DNA from: an uncultured Dyadobacter sp.
GTDB lineage: Bacteria > Bacteroidota > Bacteroidia > Cytophagales > Spirosomataceae
Length of the DNA stretch: 64,000 nucleotides
Direction of reading: 5' to 3'
Assembly (NCBI RefSeq): GCF_946482605.1
Contig: NZ_CAMLSE010000008.1
Span: 241,269-305,268 of the forward strand
The notes beneath the pieces are model-generated. The model did not search any database and was not told the origin of the DNA. It saw only the letters and a list, made by a program, of their open reading frames with translations. Shown in pieces: positions 42,398 to 51,034 of the stretch. Positions within the stretch are counted from its first letter, which is position 1; every line of letters begins with the position of its first letter. The translations under genes were made by a program, and so were the position numbers.

Positions 42398-43405
42398 ATG
42401 CACATTTACGACGCAATTATCATCGGAGGCGGTCCCTGCGGCCTCGCAATGGGTGTTGAGCTGGCCAAGAGCGGCCTCGACTACCTGATTCTTGAAAAAG
42501 GAAACCTGACGGAGTCTATCCGGCGCTATCCGCGGCGGATGAAGTTTTTCTCAACCGCCGAGAATATCGAAATCGGAGGGATTCCCTTCGCGATCTCCGA
42601 CGTAAAAGCCAACCGTAACGAGGCATTGCAGTATTATCGCAAGGTAGCCGGTTATTTTCACCTGAATTTCAGGTTGTTTGTCGATGTGGATCGAAGCGAA
42701 AAGCAGGCCGACGGTACATTTCTGACGTATTCCAATGACGGTCAGGTTTTTCAATCGAAAAAGGTAATTCTGGCAACCGGCTATTTTGATGTCCCTCGCA
42801 TGCTGAATGTGCCGGGTGAAGCCCTCCCGCATGTTTCGCATTATTATGATGAGCCATTCCGGTACTCCTACACCAATGTGGTGCTGGTAGGAGGCTCCAA
42901 TTCGTCTGTGGAGGCGGCACTGGAATTGTACCGCCATGATGCGCGCGTTACGATCGTGCATAAGGAGGCCGATTTTCGCACTAAAGTAAAATACTGGCTG
43001 ATCCCGGACGTGAAGAACAGGGTCAAGGAGGGAAAGATCCACACGCGGTTTAATTCCATCACGAAGGCCATTGAGCCCGGGAGAATGCTGATTGAAAACA
43101 CCGAAACCGGTGAGGAAGAATGGTTACCCGCTGATTTCGTCTTCTTACTGGTAGGTTACCTGCCCGACGAACATTTGCTTGCACGATGTGGTGTTACGCT
43201 TGATCCGGCCACCAAAGTGCCGGAGTACGACCGGGATACTTTTGAGACGAACGTGCCGGGATTGTACCTCTGCGGTACCGTGCTGGCTGGGGTATTTACA
43301 GAAAAGGTGTTCATTGAAAACGGGCGTGACCATGCAGCCGCCATCGCCGATCATCTGGCAGGACGTGAAGTGCGTAAGGTGAAGGAGCTGATCGACCGGA
43401 TTTAA
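42398..43405 (+). CDS. ypdA: YpdA-type bacillithiol disulfide reductase
   Basis: 335-residue flavoprotein with an N-terminal FAD motif AIIIGGGPCGLAMGVELAKSG (split: GGGPCGLAMG, residues ~9-18), the family sequence ESIRRYPRRMKFFSTAENIEIGG region, an NADPH-type VVLVGGSNSSVEAALEL motif (about residue 165), and a C-terminal GTVLAGVFTEKVFIENGR. YpdA reduces oxidised bacillithiol with NADPH. Bacillithiol is reported from several Bacteroidota, but no bshA-C gene is here. It is a single gene, divergent from pabB. A small GC palindrome (GGCCGAAACCGGCC) lies in its leader. Confidence 0.8.
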   Translation: MHIYDAIIIGGGPCGLAMGVELAKSGLDYLILEKGNLTESIRRYPRRMKFFSTAENIEIGGIPFAISDVKANRNEALQYYRKVAGYFHLNFRLFVDVDRSEKQADGTFLTYSNDGQVFQSKKVILATGYFDVPRMLNVPGEALPHVSHYYDEPFRYSYTNVVLVGGSNSSVEAALELYRHDARVTIVHKEADFRTKVKYWLIPDVKNRVKEGKIHTRFNSITKAIEPGRMLIENTETGEEEWLPADFVFLLVGYLPDEHLLARCGVTLDPATKVPEYDRDTFETNVPGLYLCGTVLAGVFTEKVFIENGRDHAAAIADHLAGREVRKVKELIDRI

Positions 43406-43441
43406 GAAGCCTATGCAGCCGTAAACCGTTAAAACAAAGAT

Positions 43442-44593
43442 TTACTCGTTTACAAATACCAGTTTACGCTTTTTCTTTTTGGTGGAAATCTTCTCGATTT
43501 TACCAATTAATCCGTTAGCTCCAACGCCGTAGCCGACGTTACCGGCGAAGCTAAGCGAATGAAAACCTTCTTTTCCCAATACTCCCCAGGTTTTGCCGCG
43601 ATCGAGCGATACGCTGCTGCCCGACGGGCCGGATGCTACCAGGACATAGTTGTCGGAGCGGATCTGGGTGTCGCCATTCCAGGTTGCATTGGTTTTATGG
43701 TAAATGGTCACGGATTCCTTTAATCCTGCGGGTTTGGTCATGCCGGCCAGGGTCCAGGTAACGCCTCCATCGGTGGTCAGAAGCACATTTTGCGTGGAAT
43801 CTGTGGTTTTTTTATAATCTCCTCCTACTGCAATCCCATTCTTTTTAGACCAGAAATGCAAACCGAAAATGCCGCTGGTTGGTCCTGCGGGTAATGGCGT
43901 CGCCGAAACCTGCCAGGTCTGGCCGTAATCTTCCGATCGGAAAACGCGGGCCATTTTGCCGCCGCCTGTGCCTATGAACGCCACGCCGTTTCCGTTCGTG
44001 ACAATGGAAGTACCGCTGGCGGCAAAGCACGCTTCGCCGGGTTCGGCTGCCGGGCGTTTGTCGAGCGGGAGTTCCTGCCAGCTTTTACCGCCATCATCCG
44101 TAGTGAGTACAAACAATTTGTTTTGAACGGGATCGCCCAGGCAAATGCCTTTATTTTTATCCCAAAAGTCGATTCCATCCAGAAAAACCCCATTTTGTGT
44201 AGTTTGGTACACAAGCTTCCAACTTTCGCCACCGTCCTCGGTCCTGTAAATACGGGCCTTATCCTTCTCAGATTCTCCGGCGCTCATGGCAACGGCTACC
44301 TGTTTGTCGAAAGCATGGATATCGCGAAAGTCAAGGGAATCGGCACCTGACACTTTATAGGTGGTCCAGGTATGCCCGCCGTTCGTTGTTTTCAGAACAG
44401 TACCCTTTGTACCTCCGATCCAGCAAATAGTAGGAGCCACGGCATGTACTGCGCGCATATGGATCTTCGTTTTGATATCGATGACGTTCCATTGCGCGTG
44501 GGTGAAGCTTGTTGTCAGGGAGAAAAAGAGTGGCAGGATAACTGAACAAAAGCCGTTCAATGGAAATTGGGACGCTGATTTGCGAAGTGGCAC
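43442..44593 (-). CDS. Exported BNR/Ycf48-like beta-propeller protein
   Basis: 383 residues from a GTG at 44593, with a signal segment ending ...TTSFTHAQW near residue 37. The rest contains several BNR (Asp-box) repeats: TTNGGHTWTTY, TEDGGESWKLV, TTDDGGKSWQEL, SEDYGQTWQV, TTDGGVTWTLAG and LDRGKTWGVL, typical of sialidase/Ycf48-like six- to seven-bladed propellers. The C-terminus is basic (KIEKISTKKKKRKL). No catalytic residues are evident. A sugar-binding or assembly role is possible; homologues are called photosystem-stability-factor-like proteins, not meaningful here. It is divergent from YtxH. Confidence 0.82.
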   Translation of the reverse strand: MPLRKSASQFPLNGFCSVILPLFFSLTTSFTHAQWNVIDIKTKIHMRAVHAVAPTICWIGGTKGTVLKTTNGGHTWTTYKVSGADSLDFRDIHAFDKQVAVAMSAGESEKDKARIYRTEDGGESWKLVYQTTQNGVFLDGIDFWDKNKGICLGDPVQNKLFVLTTDDGGKSWQELPLDKRPAAEPGEACFAASGTSIVTNGNGVAFIGTGGGKMARVFRSEDYGQTWQVSATPLPAGPTSGIFGLHFWSKKNGIAVGGDYKKTTDSTQNVLLTTDGGVTWTLAGMTKPAGLKESVTIYHKTNATWNGDTQIRSDNYVLVASGPSGSSVSLDRGKTWGVLGKEGFHSLSFAGNVGYGVGANGLIGKIEKISTKKKKRKLVFVNE

Positions 44594-44649
44594 AGTATTT
44601 TGTTATTTTTCAGTTCTAATGATTTATTAACACAAAATAGGAAATTCAT

Positions 44650-44952
44650 ATGAACAAGAACCAAAAATTTTTGATCGGCTCAATCGGAGCATTGTTGACA
44701 GGCATTGCGATTGGCCTTCTGGTGGCTCCTAAAAATGGTAAGGATACCCGCAAGTTGCTCAAAAATAAGGCGAATGATCTGGGCGGTACAGCCAAAGACA
44801 AGTATGAAAGAAGCCTCGAAGAACTTTCTCATCTGGCCGACAAGCTCAAAGAAGGATTCGTTAAGAACGTAAATACTGCAAAAGACAAGGCAAATACGGT
44901 GGCTGACAATGTGAACGAGAGGGTTCGCAGCGCGGTCAACAACAATGCTTGA
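44650..44952 (+). CDS. YtxH-domain protein
   Basis: 100 residues. A short basic start (NKNQKF) precedes a single hydrophobic helix with glycine pattern (LIGSIGALLTGIAIGLLVAPKNG), followed by a long charged amphipathic helix rich in Lys/Asp/Ala (KDKYERSLEELSHLADKLKEG). This is the general-stress YtxH/gas-vesicle-like architecture; the function is structural or stress-related and unproven. It is divergent from the BNR gene (56 bp) and ended by a bidirectional hairpin shared with the DUF4136 gene. Confidence 0.85.
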   Translation: MNKNQKFLIGSIGALLTGIAIGLLVAPKNGKDTRKLLKNKANDLGGTAKDKYERSLEELSHLADKLKEGFVKNVNTAKDKANTVADNVNERVRSAVNNNA

Positions 44953-44978
44953 TAACTACTCCGATATTCACGACATTG

Positions 44979-45010
44979 AAAGGGCTGTTTCTTACGGGAA
45001 CCGGCCCTTT
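44979..45010. terminator. Bidirectional terminator between YtxH and DUF4136 genes
   Basis: AAAGGGC at 44979-44985 pairs with GCCCTTT at 45004-45010, with further imperfect inner pairing. T-rich flanks on the plus side and A-rich on the minus side serve the two convergent genes. Confidence 0.65.
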
Positions 45011-45020
45011 TTAATTACAA

Positions 45021-45566
45021 TCAGGGGATTTTTGCCAGTACCTCACTGATCGCCTGATTGATGTCTTCCTTGAAATTCTTTGTTTTTTCAGGAATGATCC
45101 CGCTGGCGCCTCCCTGCCACACCATCTGGTTGTTGGCTGCATCCACAAGATCGACAACGATTGTTCCTTCGCGGTATTTGCCCGTTACCACTTCCTCGCT
45201 TTTCCAGGAATAGCGCCGCTGTCCCATGTAGCGTGGTAGCCCGTCGGTACGGAAGTCGGTTTGCCGGGTTTGTACCTGGTCTTTCACATTCAGGGCAATA
45301 TTAATTTTCAGGCTTGGATCACGTGCTTCGTCCAGGCCACGTGCCTGGAGGTTTTTAGCAATTGCTTCTTTGATAATGCCGACGTTCTGTTCATAATTTC
45401 CAGACAGCGTGTCCCCTGTGGCTTCAATGTCAAAAAAACCATAGGTGGAATAGTCCGAAAGCTTGAAGGACTCTGCCTTCTTGGTTTTCAGGATTTTGTA
45501 GGACGATCCGCAAGCGGTCAGCAAGATAGATAAGCTGAGTAAGGCCAAAAACAACGCGTTTTTCAT
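45021..45566 (-). CDS. DUF4136-domain lipoprotein
   Basis: 181 residues. Signal peptide with lipobox LTAC (Cys19), then the DUF4136 domain: KLSDYSTYGFFDIEA near the start, an amphipathic helix IIKEAIAKNLQARGL, SLKINIALNVKDQV strand, the GTIVVDLVDAANNQMVWQGGASG segment and a final helix INQAISEVLAKIP. The domain is a periplasmic envelope fold of unknown role, possibly related to lipoprotein-like stress systems. It lies 22 bp after the dnaG stop on the same strand. Confidence 0.88.
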   Translation of the reverse strand: MKNALFLALLSLSILLTACGSSYKILKTKKAESFKLSDYSTYGFFDIEATGDTLSGNYEQNVGIIKEAIAKNLQARGLDEARDPSLKINIALNVKDQVQTRQTDFRTDGLPRYMGQRRYSWKSEEVVTGKYREGTIVVDLVDAANNQMVWQGGASGIIPEKTKNFKEDINQAISEVLAKIP

Positions 45567-45588
45567 AACTGGCGAATATGTAGTTGAA

Positions 45589-47583
45589 TTATCCGATAAC
45601 GCTTCCGAGTTCTTTCGCCGCTGCCATGCTGATGCCTTTATAGAACATGAATTCTGTCATGACAGCAAGCTGCTCGTCTTCCGTGCGTGCCTGCGTTGCT
45701 TGCTGGAGACATACTTTCATTTTCTCTTCGATAAAGGCCTTTTTAAGCCTTAGAATATTGTTGAATGCGGTTTTGTCCAGTACGTCGGTTTCGAAAGGCA
45801 CGTAGATCTCGTACTTGTCCTTCCACAATTCACTCAACTCATGCTTCTGGGTGAGCCATTCTATGGTAAGGTTCCTGATTTCCGCCTCATGATGTTGGAG
45901 GAAATAGTTGGTCGACAATACTTGCCTGCGATTGAAATTCTCCCGGAAGAGCGTCAGCAAATGTTGGAATATAGGGTCTTTCAAATCGATGCCTTCGATT
46001 TGCTCCAGCACATACTGACACACGGTAATACTGGGTTCCAGCTCCCGGGCGCCGTGGACGACGAGCAACTTCACGAATGCCTCTTCCTGGTAATGCAGTT
46101 TTGTCCTCTGAAATGATTCGGGGGCAGCTTCCTCAGGTGCGAATGGGTTAACGGATGGCTCTCCCGCGCCTGGTCCGAACCCGTCGCTGAACAATGCATC
46201 GAGGTCATCGGGACCTTCGGGTGGCGCATTGAATGGCCGGGATTGTCTTTCAGCCGGTTTAGCGGTGTGCTGTTTGCGCAGCAACTTGTTCCCTTCCGTG
46301 ATCAGCATTTGCTCGTCTACCCGCATCATTTCCGAGGTGCGATGGAAGAACACCTGCCGCTTGATTGCGTCCGGAATTTTGACAATGCTGTTGACAACCT
46401 CCTGAATTACCGCTGCGAGCCGGAAAGGGTCATTCCCGGCATCCTGCAAAAGGATTTCCGTTTTAAAGGTAATGAAGTCCTTGGAGGCTTTTTTGAGATG
46501 CTCTTTGAAGGCTTCGGCACCTACTCTTCTGACATAACTGTCGGGGTCTTCGCCATCGGGAAAAAGAACGACGCTTACATTCAAACCCTCTTCTAAAACA
46601 AGGTCCAGCCCGCGTAATGCGGCCTTGATCCCTGCCATATCGCCATCATATAGAATCGTAATATTGGGCGTAAAGCGACCGATGAGCCGGATCTGCTCGA
46701 CCGTCAGCGAAGTGCCCGAGGAAGCCACAACGTTTTCGATCCCAGCCTGATGCAGGGAAATTACGTCGGTGTAGCCCTCCACCAGATAGCAATGCTCGAC
46801 CTGCCGGATTGCATTCTTGGCCTGATATATGCCGTAAAGTACTTCGCTTTTGTGATAGACCTCGGTTTCGGGGGAATTGAGATATTTAGGTTGATTTTTG
46901 TCCGACTTCAATATCCTCGCCCCGAATGCGATCGTTTTCCCGGCGATGTTATGGATCGGGAAAATTACCCTGCCCCTGAAACGGTCATAACCGGCGGTCT
47001 GGCTGCCCTCTTTGTGGATAAGAAGGCCCGCCTTTTCCAGCACTTCGGCAGAATAACCCTTTTCTAATGCTTCTTTGGAGAAAGCATCCCAATTATCAAG
47101 ACTGTAACCGAGCTCGAATTTCTTACGGATTTCGTTTGTAAATCCTCGCTCGCGGAAATAGCTTAAACCGATAGCCTGGCCTTCGTCGCTATTGTGCAGC
47201 TGGTGCTGATAGTAGTTTTTCGCGTAGTTTAGGATGATGTATAAACTCTCCCGCGCGTTCTGCCGGACGGTTTCCTCGTCTGTAAGTTCTTCCTCTTCAA
47301 TTTCAATATTGTACTTGCCAGCCAGGTAGCGTAATGCCTCGCCATAGCCGATCCCGTCCACATCCATCACAAATTTGATAGAATCGCCTGCGGCTCCACA
47401 GCCGAAGCATTTGTAAATCTGCCGGGAGGGATTGACGTTGAAGGATGGTGTTTTCTCGTTGTGAAACGGGCAGCAAGCGGAATAATTGGCCCCTTTCTTT
47501 TTCAGGGACACAAAATCCCCGACAACCTCCACAATATCTGCGGCGTGCTTGATCCTTTCGACGGTTTCGGGATTGATGCGCAT
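45589..47583 (-). CDS. dnaG: DNA primase
   Basis: 664-residue RNA-primer synthase for DNA replication. The N-terminal zinc domain has CPFHNEKTPSFNVNPSR and CFGCG (about residues 39-63), the RNA polymerase/TOPRIM core has YLVEGYTDVISLHQAG and YDGDMAGIKAALRG, and the C-terminal helicase-binding domain (~500-664) is helical. A 50-residue linker with RPFNAPPEGPDDLDALF follows the catalytic core. Length is typical. It overlaps no other gene; the TerC gene lies 13 bp upstream and DUF4136 downstream. Confidence 0.96.
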   Translation of the reverse strand: MRINPETVERIKHAADIVEVVGDFVSLKKKGANYSACCPFHNEKTPSFNVNPSRQIYKCFGCGAAGDSIKFVMDVDGIGYGEALRYLAGKYNIEIEEEELTDEETVRQNARESLYIILNYAKNYYQHQLHNSDEGQAIGLSYFRERGFTNEIRKKFELGYSLDNWDAFSKEALEKGYSAEVLEKAGLLIHKEGSQTAGYDRFRGRVIFPIHNIAGKTIAFGARILKSDKNQPKYLNSPETEVYHKSEVLYGIYQAKNAIRQVEHCYLVEGYTDVISLHQAGIENVVASSGTSLTVEQIRLIGRFTPNITILYDGDMAGIKAALRGLDLVLEEGLNVSVVLFPDGEDPDSYVRRVGAEAFKEHLKKASKDFITFKTEILLQDAGNDPFRLAAVIQEVVNSIVKIPDAIKRQVFFHRTSEMMRVDEQMLITEGNKLLRKQHTAKPAERQSRPFNAPPEGPDDLDALFSDGFGPGAGEPSVNPFAPEEAAPESFQRTKLHYQEEAFVKLLVVHGARELEPSITVCQYVLEQIEGIDLKDPIFQHLLTLFRENFNRRQVLSTNYFLQHHEAEIRNLTIEWLTQKHELSELWKDKYEIYVPFETDVLDKTAFNNILRLKKAFIEEKMKVCLQQATQARTEDEQLAVMTEFMFYKGISMAAAKELGSVIG

Positions 47584-47596
47584 AATTCCAGTTGGT

Positions 47597-48349
47597 TCAG
47601 TTGACGTGGTCCCGCAACTTCACCGGATTTTTTGTTTTTTTATCGAGCTTCATGTTCAGCAGTTCCACAAGGAATGAAAAGGCCATTGCGAAATAGGCGT
47701 AGCCTTTCGGAATTTCGTAGTGGAATGCTTCTGCTACGAGGAGCGTACCAATCATCAACAAAAATGACAGCGCCAAAATTTTGATAGAGGGGTGATTATT
47801 TACAAAATCGCCGATTTTGGCCGCAAAAGCGATCATAATAAATGTGGAGGCGATGACAGCAATGATCATAATCGGGACTTCTTTCACTAATCCGACCGCG
47901 GTGAGTACGGAATCGAAGGAAAATATGATATTGAGCAATGCGATCTGTATCAGCGCATTGCCGAAAGTCATCGACTTTTTTTGAGAAATATCACCGGACG
48001 GTAAATCCTCAGGCTCACCTTCCAGCTTGTGATGTATTTCTTTAGTGGTGCTGTAAAGCAGGAACAAGCCGCCTCCCAGCAGGATAAGGTCGCGACCACT
48101 GAACCCATGGCCGAAAAGATTGATCAGATCGTGTTTCAGGCCAATAACCCAGGAAATCGCAAAGAGCAGTGCAATTCTAAGTACCAGGGCAATAAGGAGT
48201 CCGTTGTTTTGTGCTTTCTTCCTTTGGTCAACCGGGAGCTTGCCTGAAACAATTGTGATGAAAATGACGTTATCTATTCCCAGAACGACTTCAAGCAGGG
48301 TAAGGGTGAGTAGGCTGATAAGTGCGTCTGTTGTCAAAAGTGATTCCAT
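47597..48349 (-). CDS. TerC-family integral membrane protein
   Basis: 250 residues, about 7 transmembrane helices. The family aspartates lie in VVLGIDNVIFITI (about residue 27) and in FSFDSVLTAVGLVKE (about residue 144), the paired motifs at the two halves that are thought to bind metal. An acidic/His loop (HHKLEGEPEDLP) lies between. TerC relatives act in tellurite resistance and in manganese/calcium homeostasis or metalation of exported enzymes. The basic C-terminal tail follows the last helix. dnaG starts 13 bp downstream on the same strand, so they may share a transcript. Confidence 0.9.
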   Translation of the reverse strand: MESLLTTDALISLLTLTLLEVVLGIDNVIFITIVSGKLPVDQRKKAQNNGLLIALVLRIALLFAISWVIGLKHDLINLFGHGFSGRDLILLGGGLFLLYSTTKEIHHKLEGEPEDLPSGDISQKKSMTFGNALIQIALLNIIFSFDSVLTAVGLVKEVPIMIIAVIASTFIMIAFAAKIGDFVNNHPSIKILALSFLLMIGTLLVAEAFHYEIPKGYAYFAMAFSFLVELLNMKLDKKTKNPVKLRDHVN

Positions 48350-48440
48350 GTAATGAGTTTGGTAAGTCTTGGTTTCGCGAAAGTAATCAGGCAGAGATGT
48401 TTGAACAATAATTACGCCAATTTTCCGTAATTTTGACGTA

Positions 48441-48525
48441 TAGGGAATCTGAAGGAGAAAATTTTTATGGAAATGTCCATTATTTTCTCATTAGAATTTT
48501 GAAATTCGCTCCCTAAAGTTTTTTT
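48441..48525 (+). ncRNA. Candidate small structured RNA (~85 nt)
   Basis: Downstream of an exact -7 box TAATTTTG (48428-48435) the predicted transcript starts with TAGGGA (48441-48446), which pairs with TCCCTA (48510-48515). Nested inside are GAGAAAAT/ATTTTCTC (48455-48462 with 48482-48489) and ATGGA/TCCAT (48467-48471 with 48476-48480) around a 4-nt loop. A seven-T run (48519-48525) follows, as expected for an intrinsic end. Promoter, closed helix and U-tract in the right order support a compact RNA; the -33 box is not convincing. Not recognised as a known family. Confidence 0.45.
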
Positions 48526-48630
48526 CTGATTACTTTAGTTTGTTATTTTGCGGTATTGAAATGTAACAGGAAATTTATCAAATCGATATATAGATATTAA
48601 AAATATAGTGTGTGTATAGTGTGAAACAGG

Positions 48631-48657
48631 GCATGGAAATTTTTCTATGCCTTTGTT
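48631..48657 (+). terminator. Hairpin with T-run on plus strand
   Basis: GGCATGGAAA pairs with TTTCTATGCC with one wobble, followed on the plus strand by TTTGTTTTTTG. No plus-strand gene precedes it except the RNA candidate region, so it either ends a second small transcript or acts as a weak end for the minus-strand glycan operon, whose stop is 20 bp away. Confidence 0.4.
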
Positions 48658-48675
48658 TTTTGTACTGATCATCAG

Positions 48676-49647
48676 TTATTTACAACACATCACCTTTAGC
48701 AACCTATAAATATCCGTCAAAGCACCTACCGGGTCTTCGTGCCTCGCGGGGGTGGTACGAAGCTCGCGAGCCTGGGCAAGACTCTCTTCCAAATCAATCT
48801 TAGAAAACGTTTCGAAAACAGCGCAAAATGCCGGTCGATCAACCGCGTTTGAGGCTATGACAGGCACGCTCAGTTCCCGCGCTTCGTGAACAGACAGGGA
48901 GACCCCGTCCGTCGTCGTGTTACGGATGAAGGCATCAGATAATTTCAGGATTTGCCGGAATTCATGCGGTTGATCAACAAATAGCACATTGTCAGGTATT
49001 TGACTGAAATGTCTTCCGATAAATTTCCGATAGCTTCCCGATGGGTCGGATACCAGCAGCAGGTGTTCCGGATAATCCGAAAACCGGCGTACCATTTCCG
49101 AAATGCCATATATCTCATTACCGGCTTTGTCGAATGTCACATTCCAGGCATTCGTGCAGAAAGTGTACTTATAATTAGCCTGCCTATCCGCTATTTCATT
49201 GGCCAGGAGCGGGGATAGCGGATCCATTTCAGGAGAGGAAATGAAGGTTGAGATCTGCCTGGAATGCCTGTTTCGTAACCTTGCGGCGTATAGGCTTGCA
49301 CGATCCTGTAAAATGGGAACTGACGCCAGTACGGAAGAAAGCATCACCAGGTAATTCCCAAAGACATTATACCTTCCCCATTGCCCATGATAGGTGATGA
49401 TCAGCTTTTTGCGCGTGAGGCAACAAAAAAATGCAAACACCAGTTGGAGCCAGGGCCTTGAAAAATGGATATGGATAATCCGATGGATGAAAATTTCCGT
49501 CAAAACGGTTATGGTCGGATCTTTCCCGGGATCGCAAAAAGTGAAGTTAAAACCTCTTTTCCGCAAGCTTTCCGTCAGCCTCTTTACATGGATCGTCACT
49601 CCGCCAATGGGCGGTGGTATTTTGCCAACAATCAGGACTTTATGCAT
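48676..49647 (-). CDS. Glycosyltransferase, GT4-like
   Basis: 323 residues. The start VLIVGKIPPPIGGVTIHVKRL is the GT-B/GT4 N-terminal strand and glycine loop. The C-terminal half has LLLVSDPSGSYRKF, NVLFVDQPHEFRQILKLSDAFIRNT and the GVSLSVHEARELSVPVIASN motif with the family Glu for nucleotide-sugar binding. It transfers a sugar during assembly of a surface polysaccharide. The start overlaps the end of the polymerase gene by 8 bp and it is the last gene of the cluster. The donor sugar is unknown. Confidence 0.85.
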   Translation of the reverse strand: MHKVLIVGKIPPPIGGVTIHVKRLTESLRKRGFNFTFCDPGKDPTITVLTEIFIHRIIHIHFSRPWLQLVFAFFCCLTRKKLIITYHGQWGRYNVFGNYLVMLSSVLASVPILQDRASLYAARLRNRHSRQISTFISSPEMDPLSPLLANEIADRQANYKYTFCTNAWNVTFDKAGNEIYGISEMVRRFSDYPEHLLLVSDPSGSYRKFIGRHFSQIPDNVLFVDQPHEFRQILKLSDAFIRNTTTDGVSLSVHEARELSVPVIASNAVDRPAFCAVFETFSKIDLEESLAQARELRTTPARHEDPVGALTDIYRLLKVMCCK

Positions 49648-51034
49648 CGGTATGGCGCGTTAACCGGATGTTTTTTCCATAAAAATGAAGAGACAAAAGC
49701 AGGATCGGAGCAATGCAGTTAATGGTTACGCTTCTGGCCGGGATGATGACAAACACGCTGCCGACCGAATGTACAAATACCAGATAGGCGATAAGGGCTA
49801 ATAAAAGCAAGGACAGTTTTTTATCCGTTACCACAAGTTGGAAAAGATTGTAACCAAGGCCTGTCAAAACGGAGTACACGTAGATCGCACCAACCAGACC
49901 TTGCTCAGCCAGGAGCGTGAAAAACATGGAATGCGCTTCACGGTATCCCGGCCCGAGCACTTCGAAACTACCTATTCCGTGGCCGTAGACCGGACTGTCC
50001 AGAAAGAGCCGGTAAGCCATTGAACGGATCTCGGAGCGGCCACTGGCCTCCTGTAACTGTTGTAGGGCGGGAGTAAAGTACTGAAAATCAGCGAAACGTA
50101 ATTGCCAGGAATACGCAAGCTCTTCATTGATCATGGCGACGAGTTTTGCGGCATAAGGCACCAGCAGAACTCCTGACAACATGAGCACTGCAAAACGCCA
50201 AAGCCCCCCGGCCAATAAAATGGAACTGGCGAGGTAAGGGCTGACAATGAATACGGCACCGCGTGAAAATGATAGCAATACCACACCGGCGAAAATCAAT
50301 GTCATCACCGGAATCCAAAAAGAACTATTGACAAGACGCCTGAAAAAAAGCAGTACAAATGGCCATAACAGCACAAAGTAGGCCATTGTAACATTAGTAT
50401 CTGAAATATTTCTGGTTACAAGCAGATTATCCGATCCTTTGTACCGGGCACCGGCGAATACCAGACCGAAAGTTCCGACGGCAAGGATCAGAAAAACCAT
50501 ACACAGCGATTTTTCGAGTTCGGAGTCGAAGCCGGGAATTTTGGATAGTGCGTTCAGGTATATATAATACATTGGAATTGTAACGAGGAAAAGGGTGAAT
50601 GCCCCCGCGATGATAGCGGACAGATTGGGAGAAATAATGAGGTAAATAAAATGGAGCAGGAGCCATGAAGCGGTCAATAGTTTCTCGGAGCTGTCGAGCC
50701 TTGATTTGTGCCTGAGAATAAAATTGAACAGATACATGTCCAGGAACAGGAATGGCATAAGTCGCCATAAAGAGTTAGCACCCGCCGGGAAATCATATTT
50801 TTGAAACAAATGCAAGAATTGTGTCAGAACGGGAATGCTGAGAACATGAAAGACTTTATGATTGGAATTGAAAAATAACGCAAGGAAGCAGTACAGGTAG
50901 AAAGCCAGGACAATAGTCGCCTGAATGGAATCACCGCCAAGAGCCGCAAGGGCTTCAAACCAAGTTGTTGACGGCCATGCGATGGCAAGAGCGAGCAATG
51001 CTTTGAAAGATGCTTCGCAAATCAACTTAACCAT
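49640..51034 (-). CDS. O-antigen ligase/polymerase-like (Wzy) membrane protein
   Basis: 464 residues with about 11-12 hydrophobic helices and a larger periplasmic loop around residues 310-375, in which SPVYGHGIGSFEVLGPGYREAHS lies: the G-H-G-x-G-S-F and H(S) motif typical of the Wzy/WaaL family, split here into GHGIGSFEVLG and REAHS. Such proteins polymerise or ligate lipid-linked oligosaccharide repeats in the inner membrane. Overlaps: 13 bp with the upstream glycan protein, 8 bp with the GT4 gene. No flippase or initiating transferase is in this window. Confidence 0.85.
   Translation of the reverse strand: MVKLICEASFKALLALAIAWPSTTWFEALAALGGDSIQATIVLAFYLYCFLALFFNSNHKVFHVLSIPVLTQFLHLFQKYDFPAGANSLWRLMPFLFLDMYLFNFILRHKSRLDSSEKLLTASWLLLHFIYLIISPNLSAIIAGAFTLFLVTIPMYYIYLNALSKIPGFDSELEKSLCMVFLILAVGTFGLVFAGARYKGSDNLLVTRNISDTNVTMAYFVLLWPFVLLFFRRLVNSSFWIPVMTLIFAGVVLLSFSRGAVFIVSPYLASSILLAGGLWRFAVLMLSGVLLVPYAAKLVAMINEELAYSWQLRFADFQYFTPALQQLQEASGRSEIRSMAYRLFLDSPVYGHGIGSFEVLGPGYREAHSMFFTLLAEQGLVGAIYVYSVLTGLGYNLFQLVVTDKKLSLLLLALIAYLVFVHSVGSVFVIIPARSVTINCIAPILLLSLHFYGKNIRLTRHTDA

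Larger units (their letters stand above)
48350..48675. other. Intergenic region with RNA candidates, between TerC and glycosyltransferase genes
   Basis: This 326-bp AT-rich gap contains the terC upstream region, a plus-strand small-RNA candidate (48428-48525) and a second hairpin (48631-48657) followed by a T-rich run. An 11-codon frame starting at 48467 lies within the candidate RNA but is too short to support as coding. Confidence 0.6.

Noticed and set aside
48467..48502. 11-codon frame within the RNA candidate
   Set aside because: Too short to support, and its sequence forms one strand of the predicted helix.
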